Source of the DNA: an uncultured Bacteroidia bacterium
GTDB lineage: Bacteria > Bacteroidota > Bacteroidia > Bacteroidales > ML635J-15
Length of the DNA: 64,000 nucleotides
Reading direction: 5' to 3'
NCBI GenBank assembly: GCA_902776565.1
Contig: CACYQN010000007.1
Location: 126,105-190,104, forward strand
How positions within the stretch are numbered: the first letter of the stretch is position 1; the number at the start of each line of letters is the position of its first letter. Shown here in pieces: positions 1 to 9,247 of the stretch. The translations under genes were made by a program, and so were the position numbers. The notes beneath the pieces are model-generated. The model saw nothing but the letters and a program-made list of their open reading frames with translations. It was not told where the DNA came from and ran no database searches.

Positions 1-2
1 CG

Positions 3-2471
3 GTGTATGAAAATATGGGTGATTACCAGACAGCTTTGAAATATTATATGGAAGCATTAGAAATAAGGGGAACGACTATTGGCACGGGACACCCTAAATA
101 TGCAGTAACGCTTAACGATATTGGAGGCGTGTATTTCGACATGGGTGATTACCAGAATGCTTTGAAATATTTTTTACAGGCGTTAGAGATACGAAAGAAA
201 ACAATTGGCGAAGAACATCCGGAATACGCATCTTTGCTGAATGATATAGGCATTGTGTACAGTGACATGGGCGATTACCAAAACTCTTTGAAATATTTAA
301 TGCAAGCACTTGAAATCCAAAAGAAAGTTTTTGGTGAGACTCATCACGAATGTGCATTGACTTTGGGTAATATCGGCCTTGTGTACGATAATATGGGCGA
401 TTACCAGAATGCGTTGAAATATCATACGCAATCAATCGAAATAAAAAGAAAAAATTGGGGAGAAGATAACCTAAGTTATGCTAAATCGTTGAATAACATA
501 GGTATTGTGTATAATAATATGGGAGATAGTCAGAATGCTTTGAAATACTACAATCAATCGATGGAGACAATTAGGAAAATACAAGGCGAAGAACATCCTG
601 ATTATGCATCTTCTCAAAACAACATTGGTTCTGTGTATGACAAAATGGGTGACTACCCAAACGCTATGAAGTATTACTCAAAGGCTTTGGAAATCCGAAA
701 AGAAGTTCTTGGAGAAGAGCATCCTCTTTATGCATTGACGCTATATAATATTGGAAGGGCATATTTCGGAGAAAACGACTATTCTAATGCTATTAAGGCA
801 AATAAAGATGCATCGGATATATGTAAACGCAACTTAATCAGAAACTTTTCGTTTATGACGGCACATGAGCGCGAAGCCTACTGGACATCAACGAACAAAT
901 ATTTCTACAGGAACATAAATTATATGTATCATTTGCCCGATGACACACTGGCAACAGCAACTTCATACGATGCAGAACTAATTACCAAAGGTTTGCTTCT
1001 TGCTTCGGAAATAAATATGACAAATATTATAATGGAGAGCGGTGATTCCACCTTGATTTCCGACTATGAGACTTTGAAGACTATGCACTTGCAGTTAGAC
1101 AAGGAACTGGAGAAACCGATTTCAGAACGAGTCTCCGACTGCGATTCGCTTAATGAAGAAATCCAGAAGTTTGAGAGGCGTGTTGTGGGAAAAAGCAAGG
1201 AGTTCGGCGACATTACCAATTTCATAAAAATCGACTGGAAAGAAGTTCAAAATTCACTCAAATCCAACGATGTGGCAATAGAATTTTCCTCCTTTACAGA
1301 GAATGATACAACAAAATTTGTCGCGCTTGTGCTTACTAAAGATATGAAAGCACCTGTCAGCGTTCCGCTTTTCAATCAGTTTGAAATGCAAAAGTTGCAG
1401 AGAGGTATAGCACCTGTAAAATCCGAAACGCAAAACGATGAAGAAAACCGCGGAGCAACAACTGTCGCTACCAAACGACAGGGCATCTACGAATCTACAG
1501 GACTTTACGACCTGCTATGGAAACCTCTGGAGAAATATTTCCCCGAAAATCCTCGTATCTACTTTGCTCCATCGGGAATGTTGCACCAGATTGCCGTTGA
1601 GTATGCACCAATTGACAAGGAAAAGACCATTTCGGACAAGTACGAAATATATCGTATGTCATCGACTCGTTTCTTAGCAATGGAATATATGCCTAAACCA
1701 ATGAAAAATTCGGTACTTTATGGTGGCATCTACTACGATAGCGACACCACAACAATGAAACAGGAAAGCGACAGATATTCAACGCGCAGTGCAACAAACA
1801 CAACAGCTGTTAGCATAAGCCGGAGCGGAGACCGTGGAAGCCTCAGCTATCTGCCAGGCACCAAAACAGAGGTCGAAAACATTGTCGGCAAGATGAAGAA
1901 AAAGAAAATTTCTACAACCATCTTTGAGGGGTCTCAGGCAAACGAAGAATCGTTCAAGGCTTTGTCGGGCAAAGAAATTTCTACTCTACACGTTGCCACG
2001 CACGGATTTTTCCTGCCTTCCGACGAAAAGATGTCGGGCGACCAATCGCTCATCCAGTCGGGACTATTAATGTCGGGGGCAAACCTTGCTTGGCAAAATA
2101 TGCCAGTTCCCGAAGGTGTTGAGGACGGCATTCTTACCGCCAAGGAGATTAGCTTTATGGACTTGCGCAAGACCGATTTGGTGGTATTGTCGGCTTGCCA
2201 AACTGCGCTTGGCGAAATCACAGGTGAAGGAGTGTTCGGTTTGCAACGTGGTTTCAAAAAAGCCGGTGTTCACACTATTATCATGAGCCTCTGGCCTGTG
2301 GACGACAATGCAACTTTGTTGATGATGACCGAATTCTATACCAACCTAACCAAAGGAATGTCGAAACGCGAAGCCTTCCTTGCTGCACAAAACAAGGTAA
2401 AAACTACAGAAGGCTTCGCAAATCCGAGGTTCTGGGCAGCATTCATTATGCTTGATGGAAACGAAAAGTAA
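3..2471 (+). CDS. TPR-repeat protein with C-terminal CHAT (caspase-like) domain, 5' end outside the window
   Basis: The reading frame is open from the first bases, and its first residues (VYENMGDYQ) are already mid-repeat, so the true start is upstream. The first 280 or so visible residues are six to seven tetratricopeptide units of about 42 residues, each with a core like MGDYQNALKYY, of the kinesin-light-chain type that binds proteins. A helical linker follows, then a CHAT domain over about residues 500-820. It has the expected caspase-like dyad: His in HVATHGFF and Cys in LSACQTALGE. The end FWAAFIMLDG is typical of CHAT proteins. CHAT domains are peptidase-related, and in some systems are activated by partner proteins bound to the TPRs; the substrate here is unknown. 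The next gene starts 257 bases downstream behind its own promoter, so any functional partner is more likely upstream, outside the window. Confidence 0.9.
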   Translation: MYENMGDYQTALKYYMEALEIRGTTIGTGHPKYAVTLNDIGGVYFDMGDYQNALKYFLQALEIRKKTIGEEHPEYASLLNDIGIVYSDMGDYQNSLKYLMQALEIQKKVFGETHHECALTLGNIGLVYDNMGDYQNALKYHTQSIEIKRKNWGEDNLSYAKSLNNIGIVYNNMGDSQNALKYYNQSMETIRKIQGEEHPDYASSQNNIGSVYDKMGDYPNAMKYYSKALEIRKEVLGEEHPLYALTLYNIGRAYFGENDYSNAIKANKDASDICKRNLIRNFSFMTAHEREAYWTSTNKYFYRNINYMYHLPDDTLATATSYDAELITKGLLLASEINMTNIIMESGDSTLISDYETLKTMHLQLDKELEKPISERVSDCDSLNEEIQKFERRVVGKSKEFGDITNFIKIDWKEVQNSLKSNDVAIEFSSFTENDTTKFVALVLTKDMKAPVSVPLFNQFEMQKLQRGIAPVKSETQNDEENRGATTVATKRQGIYESTGLYDLLWKPLEKYFPENPRIYFAPSGMLHQIAVEYAPIDKEKTISDKYEIYRMSSTRFLAMEYMPKPMKNSVLYGGIYYDSDTTTMKQESDRYSTRSATNTTAVSISRSGDRGSLSYLPGTKTEVENIVGKMKKKKISTTIFEGSQANEESFKALSGKEISTLHVATHGFFLPSDEKMSGDQSLIQSGLLMSGANLAWQNMPVPEGVEDGILTAKEISFMDLRKTDLVVLSACQTALGEITGEGVFGLQRGFKKAGVHTIIMSLWPVDDNATLLMMTEFYTNLTKGMSKREAFLAAQNKVKTTEGFANPRFWAAFIMLDGNEK

Positions 2472-2673
2472 GTTGAATGGTTTATGAGTTTAAGATGGTT
2501 TGAAAGTTGAAACCAACAACTTCAAACAATACGAAACAATTTCAAACAACTTCAAACAATATGAAACCTTTTATAATGCTGGATGGGAACGACAATTAAT
2601 TTACGAGTTACGAATGATGATTTACGATTTACGATTTTTTTTCAACTCCCAGGCAACGAAATTGACTTTTAAG
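2472..2673. repeat. Short-word repeats in intergenic DNA (ACTTCAAACAA and TTTACGA words)
   Basis: Around 2510-2565 the words CTTCAAACAA, TACGAAACAA and TTTCAAACAA recur in tandem. Around 2600-2640 TTACGAG, TTACGAA, TTTACGA and TTTACGA follow one another. The second set matches the CGTAAATC runs near 26455, 51595 and 62670. No coding potential is seen. The function is unknown. Confidence 0.6.
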
Positions 2674-2705
2674 TTGTCATAGTAGTGAAAAGAAAATTAT
2701 ATTTG
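2674..2705 (+). promoter_or_regulatory. Probable Bacteroidetes-type promoter for the small sorting-tail gene
   Basis: TATATTTG at 2698-2705 matches the -7 consensus TAnnTTTG. TTG at 2674-2676 is a -33 candidate with a 21-base spacer, slightly longer than the usual 19-20. The start codon follows 23 bases later. Confidence 0.5.
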
Positions 2706-2728
2706 CAAAAATTATATACTAGATTATT

Positions 2729-3217
2729 ATGAGTAGAATAAAAATTTTGTTTTTAATAGGAACGATAATTACTTGTTGTTCAATTGTCAATGCACAGAAT
2801 CTTGACAATATCGGCTTTTTCTCCCAGTCGGGTGGCGATGAGTTTGTCCAGTATTCCTTTGGCGGCACATTCGGCAGTGTATTGTATGGCGAAAACGGTT
2901 CGTTGACTATTACGTCGGAATATGTGGATACGCTAGGTACCAGTGGTTTGTTGACGGGGGATGATAATCGTCGTGTGGCATTGGGCGAAGGTATTTCTGT
3001 GTATCCTAATCCTACGGCATATTTTGTAAATGTGTCGGTAAGGGATTCCGATTGTGCATCGGGACCAGTGGAAATTTATGATACGAACGGTGTGCTTGTG
3101 CTTTCGCGAGCAATAGATAGTTTTGGCAATGAATTTTCGGTAGATTTGTCTGGGCTTGCAAATGGCACCTATATAATGAGGATAGGTAAGGCAAGTGCAA
3201 AAATTGTTAAACAATGA
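2729..3217 (+). CDS. Small secreted protein with type IX secretion C-terminal sorting domain
   Basis: The protein has 162 residues. An N-terminal signal peptide (Lys-Ile start, hydrophobic run, cleavage likely after VNA-Q) would send it to the periplasm. The last 75 or so residues form a type A sorting domain of the Por secretion system: ISVYPNP, then a beta-rich stretch with VEIYDTNG and LSGLANGTYIMRI, ending in KIVKQ. Such tails direct export by the type IX system, whose SprA channel is encoded at 31970-39433. Between signal and tail there are only about 65 residues (GGDEFVQYSFGGTFGSVLYG), with no recognised domain. The next gene begins within about 14 bases, so the run to 7468 probably forms one transcription unit. 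Confidence 0.85.
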   Translation: MSRIKILFLIGTIITCCSIVNAQNLDNIGFFSQSGGDEFVQYSFGGTFGSVLYGENGSLTITSEYVDTLGTSGLLTGDDNRRVALGEGISVYPNPTAYFVNVSVRDSDCASGPVEIYDTNGVLVLSRAIDSFGNEFSVDLSGLANGTYIMRIGKASAKIVKQ

Positions 3218-3230
3218 AAACAGAATGATT

Positions 3231-4433
3231 ATGAAGAGAATAGCGATATTGTTCATATTTGTGCTGGCAGTGGCTACGTTATTTGCGCAGAATGTACCGC
3301 AGACGGTCAATTTTTCGGCAGTTTTGCGTGATACCACTGGCAATATTCTGCCCGATACCAATGTGAGGTTGCAACTGATATTACGCGAAGGAGGACCGGA
3401 AGGAAATCCGATATATACCACAACTACCACCACAACAACTAACTCCAATGGCTATGTGTCCGTAATGCTTAACAGAGGCTTGTCGTCGTATGGAACGCCT
3501 TTTACTCAGATTCCGTGGGAGAATGGTGATTTCTGGTTTCAGTTGGATTATAAGACCGACGACATGGCAGATTACAGGACGCAGGGCTGTTATGAACTGA
3601 CTAGTAATTTTTATGCGTTTATGGCAGGTCAAGCCAATAGCCTTGAGGGTATAGATTTCGATGTTGAAGGCTTGGAGAATGGTGATGCCCTAATGTATAA
3701 TTCTGAAACTGGCAAATTTGAAGCGCGTGAGCTTCGTCCACCTGCACCACCAGCCCTGTCGGTTGTGCTTGAGGCCGGAAACGATGCAGGAGGAATGAGA
3801 ATATCCAATCTTGCTGCACCCGTTGCTTCCAATGACATTGTGACCAAGGAATATGCCGATTCGGTCTATCATCGGATTATGACAGCAATTACTAATATAA
3901 ATTGTTCGCACAACGGGCACGAGTATGTTGACCTTGGTCTGCCAAGCAGAACTTTGTGGGCAAAATGCAATGTGGGCGCAGCAACGCCAGAAGGTTTGGG
4001 CGATTTTTATGCGTGGGGGGAAATCTATCCCAAGAATAATTATAGTAGGGATACGTATGTATATGGAGATGAGCAACTTGATTCCTTGCCTGCTGATGCT
4101 GATGTAGCTTCTGTATTTTGGGGCGGCGGTTGGCGTATTCCAACAGTCGACGAAATGGAAGAATTGAGAAGTTATTGCGTATGGAAGTATGTTCAGCAGA
4201 ACGGAAGGAACGGATTTCAGATAATAGGTCCAAACGGCGGTTCGATATTCTTGCCTTGTGGTGGATACAAGTATGGAACTTATCATTCTGGCAATAATAC
4301 TATAGCAATGTATATAACGGCTACTGCAGGAAGAATCCTATATTGTCTTTCTTATCGCTTGGGATTGGCCGGGCAAAGTAGTTTCGTAGGTTTTGAAATA
4401 CGACCAGTGTTTAGATTTGAAAATAATAATTAA
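3231..4433 (+). CDS. Secreted FISUMP-like domain protein, paralogue 1
   Basis: The start MKRIAILFIF is chosen because it gives a clean signal peptide ending VATLFAQ; ATG at 3225, two codons earlier, is equally possible. The protein has about 400 residues. The N-terminal third (VPQTVNFSAVLRDTTGN and onward) is a beta-rich domain shared with the next two genes. A linker with the motif ASNDIVTKEYADS follows. From about residue 230 there is a C-terminal domain opening HEYVDLGLPSRTLWAKCNVG, of the type found in Bacteroidetes relatives of the Fibrobacter major paralogous (FISUMP) family. No enzymatic motif is seen. The role is probably at the cell surface or extracellular, but the ligand is unknown. 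No type IX tail is visible at the C-terminus, which ends FEIRPVFRFENNN. Confidence 0.75.
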   Translation: MKRIAILFIFVLAVATLFAQNVPQTVNFSAVLRDTTGNILPDTNVRLQLILREGGPEGNPIYTTTTTTTTNSNGYVSVMLNRGLSSYGTPFTQIPWENGDFWFQLDYKTDDMADYRTQGCYELTSNFYAFMAGQANSLEGIDFDVEGLENGDALMYNSETGKFEARELRPPAPPALSVVLEAGNDAGGMRISNLAAPVASNDIVTKEYADSVYHRIMTAITNINCSHNGHEYVDLGLPSRTLWAKCNVGAATPEGLGDFYAWGEIYPKNNYSRDTYVYGDEQLDSLPADADVASVFWGGGWRIPTVDEMEELRSYCVWKYVQQNGRNGFQIIGPNGGSIFLPCGGYKYGTYHSGNNTIAMYITATAGRILYCLSYRLGLAGQSSFVGFEIRPVFRFENNN

Positions 4434-4449
4434 TTGTAAAGTCTTGAGT

Positions 4450-5772
4450 ATGAATAGGTTTTTTCTTTTGATATTTTCCCTAGCAATAGTATCGTCGGTG
4501 ATGTCGCAGGAAGTTCCGCAGACGGTTGTATTTTCGGCTGTTGTGCGAAATTCGAATAATGAGGTTATTGCAAATTCTCCGATAGATGTAAGGTTGACAT
4601 TTCTTGAAGGCGGGCAGTATGGCACTCCTGTATATTGTGCTGTACATAGGACGGCGACAAATTCGTCGGGTAGTATGCTTGTTAAACTGAATCGCGATAT
4701 TCTGTCGTGCGGTTGCAACGAGGCATCTGTCTTGTCGTTCGAGGATATACCGTGGGAGAACGGTGACTATTGGATGCAAGTGGAATACCGGACCGATACG
4801 ACTGGCAGTTTCTTATTGCTCGGAAGACTTGAATTGGCATCCACGGTATATGCATTTGTTGCAGACAAGACATTGGAACTTGTTGATGTAGGGTTCTCTG
4901 CGGAAGGTGTACACAATGGGGATGTGCTTGGCTATAATGAGGATGCACGTCAATTTGAGCCTGTAACTATAGCCCACGACCCCGAAGTATCGGGATTGGC
5001 GGAAGTGCTTGCAGTAGGAAATTCGGCAGAAAATAGGCATATTGTTGATCTCGCGCCTCCAGCTGCAGCTCAGGATGCAGTAACAAAGTCGTATCTTGAT
5101 TCGCTGGTAAATGTGTATATTGATATTGTTGATTCTCTTGGTGGAGTTTTGCCTACGTATCCCGAAGGAAACAATGGTGTGTATAGAACTCACGAATATG
5201 TTGACCTTGGGCTTCCAAGCGGAACAATGTGGGCAAAATGCAATGTCGGAGCATCAAGACCAGAAGAATGTGGCGATTATTATTCTTGGGGCGAAACACA
5301 GCCAAAGGATATTTATAATGATTCGTCATATACATACCATGACGATGTACTTATGCTTCCATATAATAAAGATGCTGCAGCTGTAAACTGGGGCAACGGA
5401 TGGAGAATGCCTACCCAAGACGATTTTGCTGAGTTGATGAGTAATTGTATATGGCGATGGACAACATTGAACGGAGTTGATGGATATCTTGTCAGTAGTT
5501 TCAACGGGAACAGCATTTTTTTGCCTGCTTGTGGTTATCGTTTTGATGGAAGTTTCTATATATCAAAGTCATCCGACCGGGATGCTAGCACGGGCGGTTA
5601 CTATTGGCTTAGTACGTCGGGCTTGGGTCAAGCAGAGACTTCAACAGGTTTTTTTAGGACGCCACAGTTTTCTGTGCTTTCGAGATGGACTGTATCTTAT
5701 GGAGTTACTGATATAATTAATTACAGAGCGGTTGGACAAAATGTTCGTCCAGTTTATACTCCAGTAGAGTAG
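4450..5772 (+). CDS. Secreted FISUMP-like domain protein, paralogue 2
   Basis: The start at MNRFFLLIFS is chosen because it opens a good signal peptide (ending SVMSQ) and lies 16 bases beyond the previous stop; an in-frame upstream ATG at 4393 would overlap the preceding gene. The protein has 440 residues. The architecture is that of paralogue 1: an N-terminal VPQTVVFSAVVRNSNNE domain, the linker AAQDAVTKSYLDS, and from about residue 248 a HEYVDLGLPSGTMWAKCNVG domain with SWGETQPK and WGNGWRMPT. It ends QNVRPVYTPVE. Sequence similarity and tandem order indicate duplication within this cluster. The function is unknown beyond export. Confidence 0.75.
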   Translation: MNRFFLLIFSLAIVSSVMSQEVPQTVVFSAVVRNSNNEVIANSPIDVRLTFLEGGQYGTPVYCAVHRTATNSSGSMLVKLNRDILSCGCNEASVLSFEDIPWENGDYWMQVEYRTDTTGSFLLLGRLELASTVYAFVADKTLELVDVGFSAEGVHNGDVLGYNEDARQFEPVTIAHDPEVSGLAEVLAVGNSAENRHIVDLAPPAAAQDAVTKSYLDSLVNVYIDIVDSLGGVLPTYPEGNNGVYRTHEYVDLGLPSGTMWAKCNVGASRPEECGDYYSWGETQPKDIYNDSSYTYHDDVLMLPYNKDAAAVNWGNGWRMPTQDDFAELMSNCIWRWTTLNGVDGYLVSSFNGNSIFLPACGYRFDGSFYISKSSDRDASTGGYYWLSTSGLGQAETSTGFFRTPQFSVLSRWTVSYGVTDIINYRAVGQNVRPVYTPVE

Positions 5773-5806
5773 ATAAATTTATATTGCCAATTAGATTGTT
5801 AATGAT

Positions 5807-7468
5807 ATGAATAGAATAGTTTTGTTAATTATAATAATAGCAGTTGCGGTTGCTTCATTTGCACAGACTGTTCCGCAGACTGTAAATTTTTCGGCAATCA
5901 TCCGTGATGCCGACAACGTTCTGCTTGCAAATACTCCAGTAAATGTAAAAATTTCAATCCTTTCTGGTGGACAGAATGGAACTGTTGTATATTGTGCCGA
6001 ACATAGTACCGTTACCGATGCTAATGGTTTTGTTTCTATCCAGCTTAACCGTGGCGAATATACTTGCGGTTGTAATAGCGCGCTCAACGTTCCTTTTTAT
6101 GGTATTCCTTGGCATCTCGGCAATATATGGATGCGAGTTGAATATAGGACAGATGGCGATTATGTGAATTTGGGCACTAAGGAAATAGCAAGCAATTATT
6201 ACGCATTGGTGTCGAGGAAGGCAGAGAAACTGTCGAATATAAATTTTTATGTTGCCAATGCTCACGATGGCGAGGTGCTTGTTTATAGGGATGATATGGG
6301 ATACTTCATTCCTATGACTTTGGACAGCTCTTATTATACAGAACTTCCAGCACCTTTAATGTCTGATGTTATTCGTAGTGGCAATTCGGCTGATGGAAGA
6401 AGGATTTCCGGTCTGGCAAACCCTGTAGATTCTAGCGATGCTGCAACAAAGTCGTATATTGATTCATTAGTTTCTGTTATTGATGCAACTGCCGAACATC
6501 TGTTCGATCCGCCTGTAATTGTTGCACCGGAAGTAGTAACATCTTCATATAGGAATTTGACTTCAAATAGAGTGACTTTATATGGTTCGGTATATTATAA
6601 TGGTGGTGAGCCAGCTACATGTGGTTTCGTATATGGCGTTGACGAGCATAATATGTCAGATTCCGTAGTGGCGGACGGTGATGTTGGAGGATATAGCTAC
6701 GAAGTTTCTGGTTTGCTGCCTTCTACTCAGTATTATTTCAAGGCTTTCGCAGCAAATTCTGTCGCAACAACCTATGGTGCGGTTGGCTCGTTTAAAACTG
6801 CGGTCGAAGCTGGCAGTTGCATAACCGGAACTTTTACAGATTCGCGCGACGGAAATGTATATGCTACGGTTACCATTGGTGAGCAGACATGGATGGCGGA
6901 GAATTTGCGGTATAAGGGAAGTATCCCTTTCGCTGATGAGTATCAGCCATACGTTATAGCAACAGATCAATATGTTGTATATCCGAATAACGATAGTTCA
7001 AATGTTGCCGTATATGGTTATCTATATAGTGAAACTGCTGCATTAAATGGAACTGTTGCGTCGTCGCAAATTCCAAGCGGATTGCAAGGTGTTTGTCCGG
7101 ATGGGTGGCATCTGCCAAGCGAAGGCGAATGGCAGCAGCTGATAGATATGTTTGACAGGACTATTGTCTCTCCGCAACTGGCGGGAAGTTCCGAACTTTG
7201 GACAAGAGCCAATAGCCTATATGTCCATAATGCTAATTTCGGAGCAAGTGGTTTTAATGCAGTTCCTGCAGGAATATATACTTCTACAGGAGCTATGAAC
7301 GAAAGGTATCAAGCTTTTGGACTTTCTGGTTTCTATTGGTCATCAACTTACGATGAACCATTTGAACTTAAATTTTTAAATATTGCATATACTCAATGTG
7401 GTCTTGTTGTTGATCATGTATTTAGTCCTTATTATGCATACTCTGTCCGTTGTGTCCGCGACAATTAG
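5807..7468 (+). CDS. Secreted protein with fibronectin-III-like segment and FISUMP domain, paralogue 3
   Basis: The protein has 553 residues with a signal peptide ending ASFAQ. The N-terminal 215 or so residues repeat the domain of paralogues 1 and 2 (VPQTVNFSAIIRDADN, then SSDAATKSYIDS). It differs in having an extra segment at about 235-335 (VTLYGSVYYNGGEPATCGFVYG, SGLLPSTQYYFKAFA) that reads as a fibronectin type III-like fold. It also has a more classical FISUMP domain from about 338 (DSRDGNVYATVTIGEQTWMA, CPDGWHLPSEGEWQQL, ending YAYSVRCVRDN). It is the last of the cluster. It lies 34 bases after the previous stop with no clear promoter, so co-transcription is likely. Confidence 0.78.
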   Translation: MNRIVLLIIIIAVAVASFAQTVPQTVNFSAIIRDADNVLLANTPVNVKISILSGGQNGTVVYCAEHSTVTDANGFVSIQLNRGEYTCGCNSALNVPFYGIPWHLGNIWMRVEYRTDGDYVNLGTKEIASNYYALVSRKAEKLSNINFYVANAHDGEVLVYRDDMGYFIPMTLDSSYYTELPAPLMSDVIRSGNSADGRRISGLANPVDSSDAATKSYIDSLVSVIDATAEHLFDPPVIVAPEVVTSSYRNLTSNRVTLYGSVYYNGGEPATCGFVYGVDEHNMSDSVVADGDVGGYSYEVSGLLPSTQYYFKAFAANSVATTYGAVGSFKTAVEAGSCITGTFTDSRDGNVYATVTIGEQTWMAENLRYKGSIPFADEYQPYVIATDQYVVYPNNDSSNVAVYGYLYSETAALNGTVASSQIPSGLQGVCPDGWHLPSEGEWQQLIDMFDRTIVSPQLAGSSELWTRANSLYVHNANFGASGFNAVPAGIYTSTGAMNERYQAFGLSGFYWSSTYDEPFELKFLNIAYTQCGLVVDHVFSPYYAYSVRCVRDN

Positions 7469-7594
7469 CAAATGGATGACTTCTGTGGTTGTGTTTACTA
7501 CAAAATAATGTCAATAATCGTACAGAAATTAACATCGCTTTTGTAACTTATTGTAATACAACAAATAAAAAATCTACAAAATCGTTCAAAAAAA

Positions 7595-7625
7595 TTTGTC
7601 GGTATTGATTTTATGTGTACTTTTG
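7595..7625 (+). promoter_or_regulatory. Bacteroidetes-type promoter for rpsU
   Basis: TTTG at 7595-7598 and TACTTTTG at 7618-7625 are separated by exactly 19 bases, matching the TTTG-N19-TAnnTTTG consensus of the primary sigma factor in Bacteroidetes. The rpsU start is 50 bases downstream. Confidence 0.8.
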
Positions 7626-7674
7626 CAGTCCAAAATTTTAAGAAACATAAATTAAAAATTAAAAAGATAACGAA

Positions 7675-7872
7675 ATGATTATTGTACCTGTAAAAGAAGG
7701 CGAAAACATCGATAGAGCCTTGAAGAAATTCAAAAGAAAATTCGAAAAGACTGGTGTTGTAAAGGAATTAAGAGCACGTCAGCAGTTTGACAAGCAGTCT
7801 GTTATTAAGCGCCAGCAGAAGCTCCACGCAATTTACGTACAGAAATTGCAGAGCATGCAGGAAAATAATTAA
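7675..7872 (+). CDS. rpsU: 30S ribosomal protein bS21
   Basis: The protein has 65 residues. It is a short, very basic, helical protein opening MIIVPVKEGENIDRALKKFK with the VVKELRARQQF segment, as in bS21 of Bacteroidetes. It binds near the anti-Shine-Dalgarno end of 16S rRNA in the small subunit. Family knowledge holds that in Bacteroidetes bS21 helps bury the anti-Shine-Dalgarno, consistent with the weak Shine-Dalgarno sequences in this window. It heads the region leading to the tuf-rpoBC cluster, with its own strong promoter, and is followed 63 bases later by the recombinase gene. Confidence 0.97.
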   Translation: MIIVPVKEGENIDRALKKFKRKFEKTGVVKELRARQQFDKQSVIKRQQKLHAIYVQKLQSMQENN

Positions 7873-7935
7873 AAATATTTTTGTTTTCATTTTTATTTCT
7901 TATATTTGCTTCTCCGTAGAAATGGGAGACGGCGA

Positions 7936-8826
7936 ATGGAAATAAAGATGTTCACGGAATATTTGAGGCTCGAACGTAGAAGTTCCGAGCACACGGTAAA
8001 ATCTTACGAAACTGATTTGCTTCAGTTTCGTGATTTTATTTGTGGTAACTCAAATAGTATTCCAGTATGTGAGTATTTTACCGACAAGAATGTCAGAATG
8101 TGGATGATGAACCTCAAGGAATGCGGAATATCATCACGAAGCATCAATCGGAAGCTGTCGAGCCTGAAGGCTTTTGCCAATTACTTGAAGAAAGTAGGCA
8201 AGATGGACAGGAATCCTATGGCTAAGATTTCAAGTCAGAAGACAAGCAAGCGTCTGCCCGAGTTTGTTGCCGAAAACGACATGAACAAGATGACAACGAA
8301 CGACTTTTATCCCGAAGGTTTCGCTGGCAAACGCGACGAGTTTATGGTGGAACTTTTCTATGCCACCGGTATGCGTCTGTCGGAACTAATCAACCTCAAG
8401 CATCTCGACTTTTTGCCTGCCGAACGTCAGGTGAAAGTTTTCGGAAAAAGAAGCAAGGAAAGAATCTGCCCGTTGAACGACTATATTATTAATAGGTATA
8501 ACGAGTATCTTGAGCAGAAAAAGGAGAAAGGCTTCGATGTTAGTTCGCAGGCTTGGCTTCTGGTGACCGACAGGGGCGGAAAGTTGTACGACAAGTTCGT
8601 TTATCGAAAGATTACACATTATCTTGGCGAAGTCACAAGCATCGACAAGAAAAGTCCGCACGTTCTGCGCCACACATTCGCCACCCAGATGCTCAACAAC
8701 GGAGCCGACCTCAATTCCATAAAGGAGTTGCTCGGTCACGCAAGCCTGTCGGCGACGCAGGTATATACGCACAATACATTCGAGAAATTAAAAACAGTTT
8801 ATAAACAAGCTCATCCACGAGCATAA
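7936..8826 (+). CDS. xerC: Tyrosine recombinase of the XerC/XerD family
   Basis: The start is ATG at 7936, preceded by the purine-rich GGGAGACGGCG; an upstream TTG at 7906 is less likely. The protein has 296 residues, normal for Xer. The N-terminal SAM-like core-binding domain ([19 protein letters not shown]) spans about residues 5-95 and the catalytic domain spans about 110-290. Catalytic residues are visible: Arg in ATGMRLSEL, Lys in FGKRSKER, His-x-x-Arg in PHVLRHTFA, His in [11 protein letters not shown] and the nucleophile Tyr in [10 protein letters not shown]. Its fixed position between rpsU and hpf, as in other Bacteroidales, supports a chromosomal dimer-resolution Xer protein rather than an integrase of a mobile element. 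The choice between XerC and XerD is not certain from sequence alone. Confidence 0.88.
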   Translation: MEIKMFTEYLRLERRSSEHTVKSYETDLLQFRDFICGNSNSIPVCEYFTDKNVRMWMMNLKECGISSRSINRKLSSLKAFANYLKKVGKMDRNPMAKISSQKTSKRLPEFVAENDMNKMTTNDFYPEGFAGKRDEFMVELFYATGMRLSELINLKHLDFLPAERQVKVFGKRSKERICPLNDYIINRYNEYLEQKKEKGFDVSSQAWLLVTDRGGKLYDKFVYRKITHYLGEVTSIDKKSPHVLRHTFATQMLNNGADLNSIKELLGHASLSATQVYTHNTFEKLKTVYKQAHPRA

Positions 8827-8844
8827 AAATGAAAGGGAAAAGAT

Positions 8845-9144
8845 ATGAACGTAAAAGTACAGTCGGTTCAGTTCGACGCTGACCAAAAGTTATTGGATTA
8901 TGTTGATAAGAAAGTTGGTAAATTGTCGCAGATGGCTGACAATATTTTGAGCGCAGAAGTTATTTTACGCCTCGACAAGTCGGAAACTAACGAAAATAAG
9001 ATAGCAGAAGTCAGCCTTGAAGTGCCAAAATTGACAGGTTTGTTCGCAAAACGTCAGTGCAAGACTTTTGAGGAAGCCGTTGATTTATCGGTAGATGCGT
9101 TGAAAAAACAGCTTGTAAAAGCAAAAGAAAAACAACGTGATTAA
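8845..9144 (+). CDS. hpf: Short-form ribosome hibernation-promoting factor
   Basis: The protein has 99 residues of the RaiA/HPF family, with the beta-alpha-beta-beta-beta-alpha pattern (MNVKVQSVQFDADQKLLDYV, then AEVSLEVPKLTGLFAKRQ, then FEEAVDLSVDALKKQLVKAK). It binds the decoding region of the 30S subunit and stabilises inactive ribosomes in slow growth. It lacks the C-terminal dimerisation domain of the long form. It starts 18 bases after the recombinase stop and is likely co-transcribed with it. The neighbouring tRNA/tuf unit has its own promoter just downstream. Confidence 0.93.
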   Translation: MNVKVQSVQFDADQKLLDYVDKKVGKLSQMADNILSAEVILRLDKSETNENKIAEVSLEVPKLTGLFAKRQCKTFEEAVDLSVDALKKQLVKAKEKQRD

Positions 9145-9160
9145 AAAAATTAAAAAAAAT

Positions 9161-9191
9161 TTTGCCAGTAAAAAATAATCATCTATATTTG
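9161..9191 (+). promoter_or_regulatory. Promoter of the tRNA-tuf operon
   Basis: TTTG at 9161-9164 and TATATTTG at 9184-9191 are separated by 19 bases, a perfect match to the Bacteroidetes consensus. It lies 57 bases before the first tRNA. Confidence 0.8.
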
Positions 9192-9247
9192 CAGTCCCTT
9201 TCGAAGGGGTAAAACGATCTTTAAAAAGTGTTGATGATTATTTTTTA

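Noticed and set aside
3..800. Tandem DNA repeats of about 126 bases
   Set aside because: They code for the tetratricopeptide units of the CHAT protein and need no separate explanation.
7936..8826. Integrase of a mobile element at the tRNA cluster
   Set aside because: Position between rpsU and hpf is conserved in the phylum, and no duplicated tRNA end or cargo is seen.
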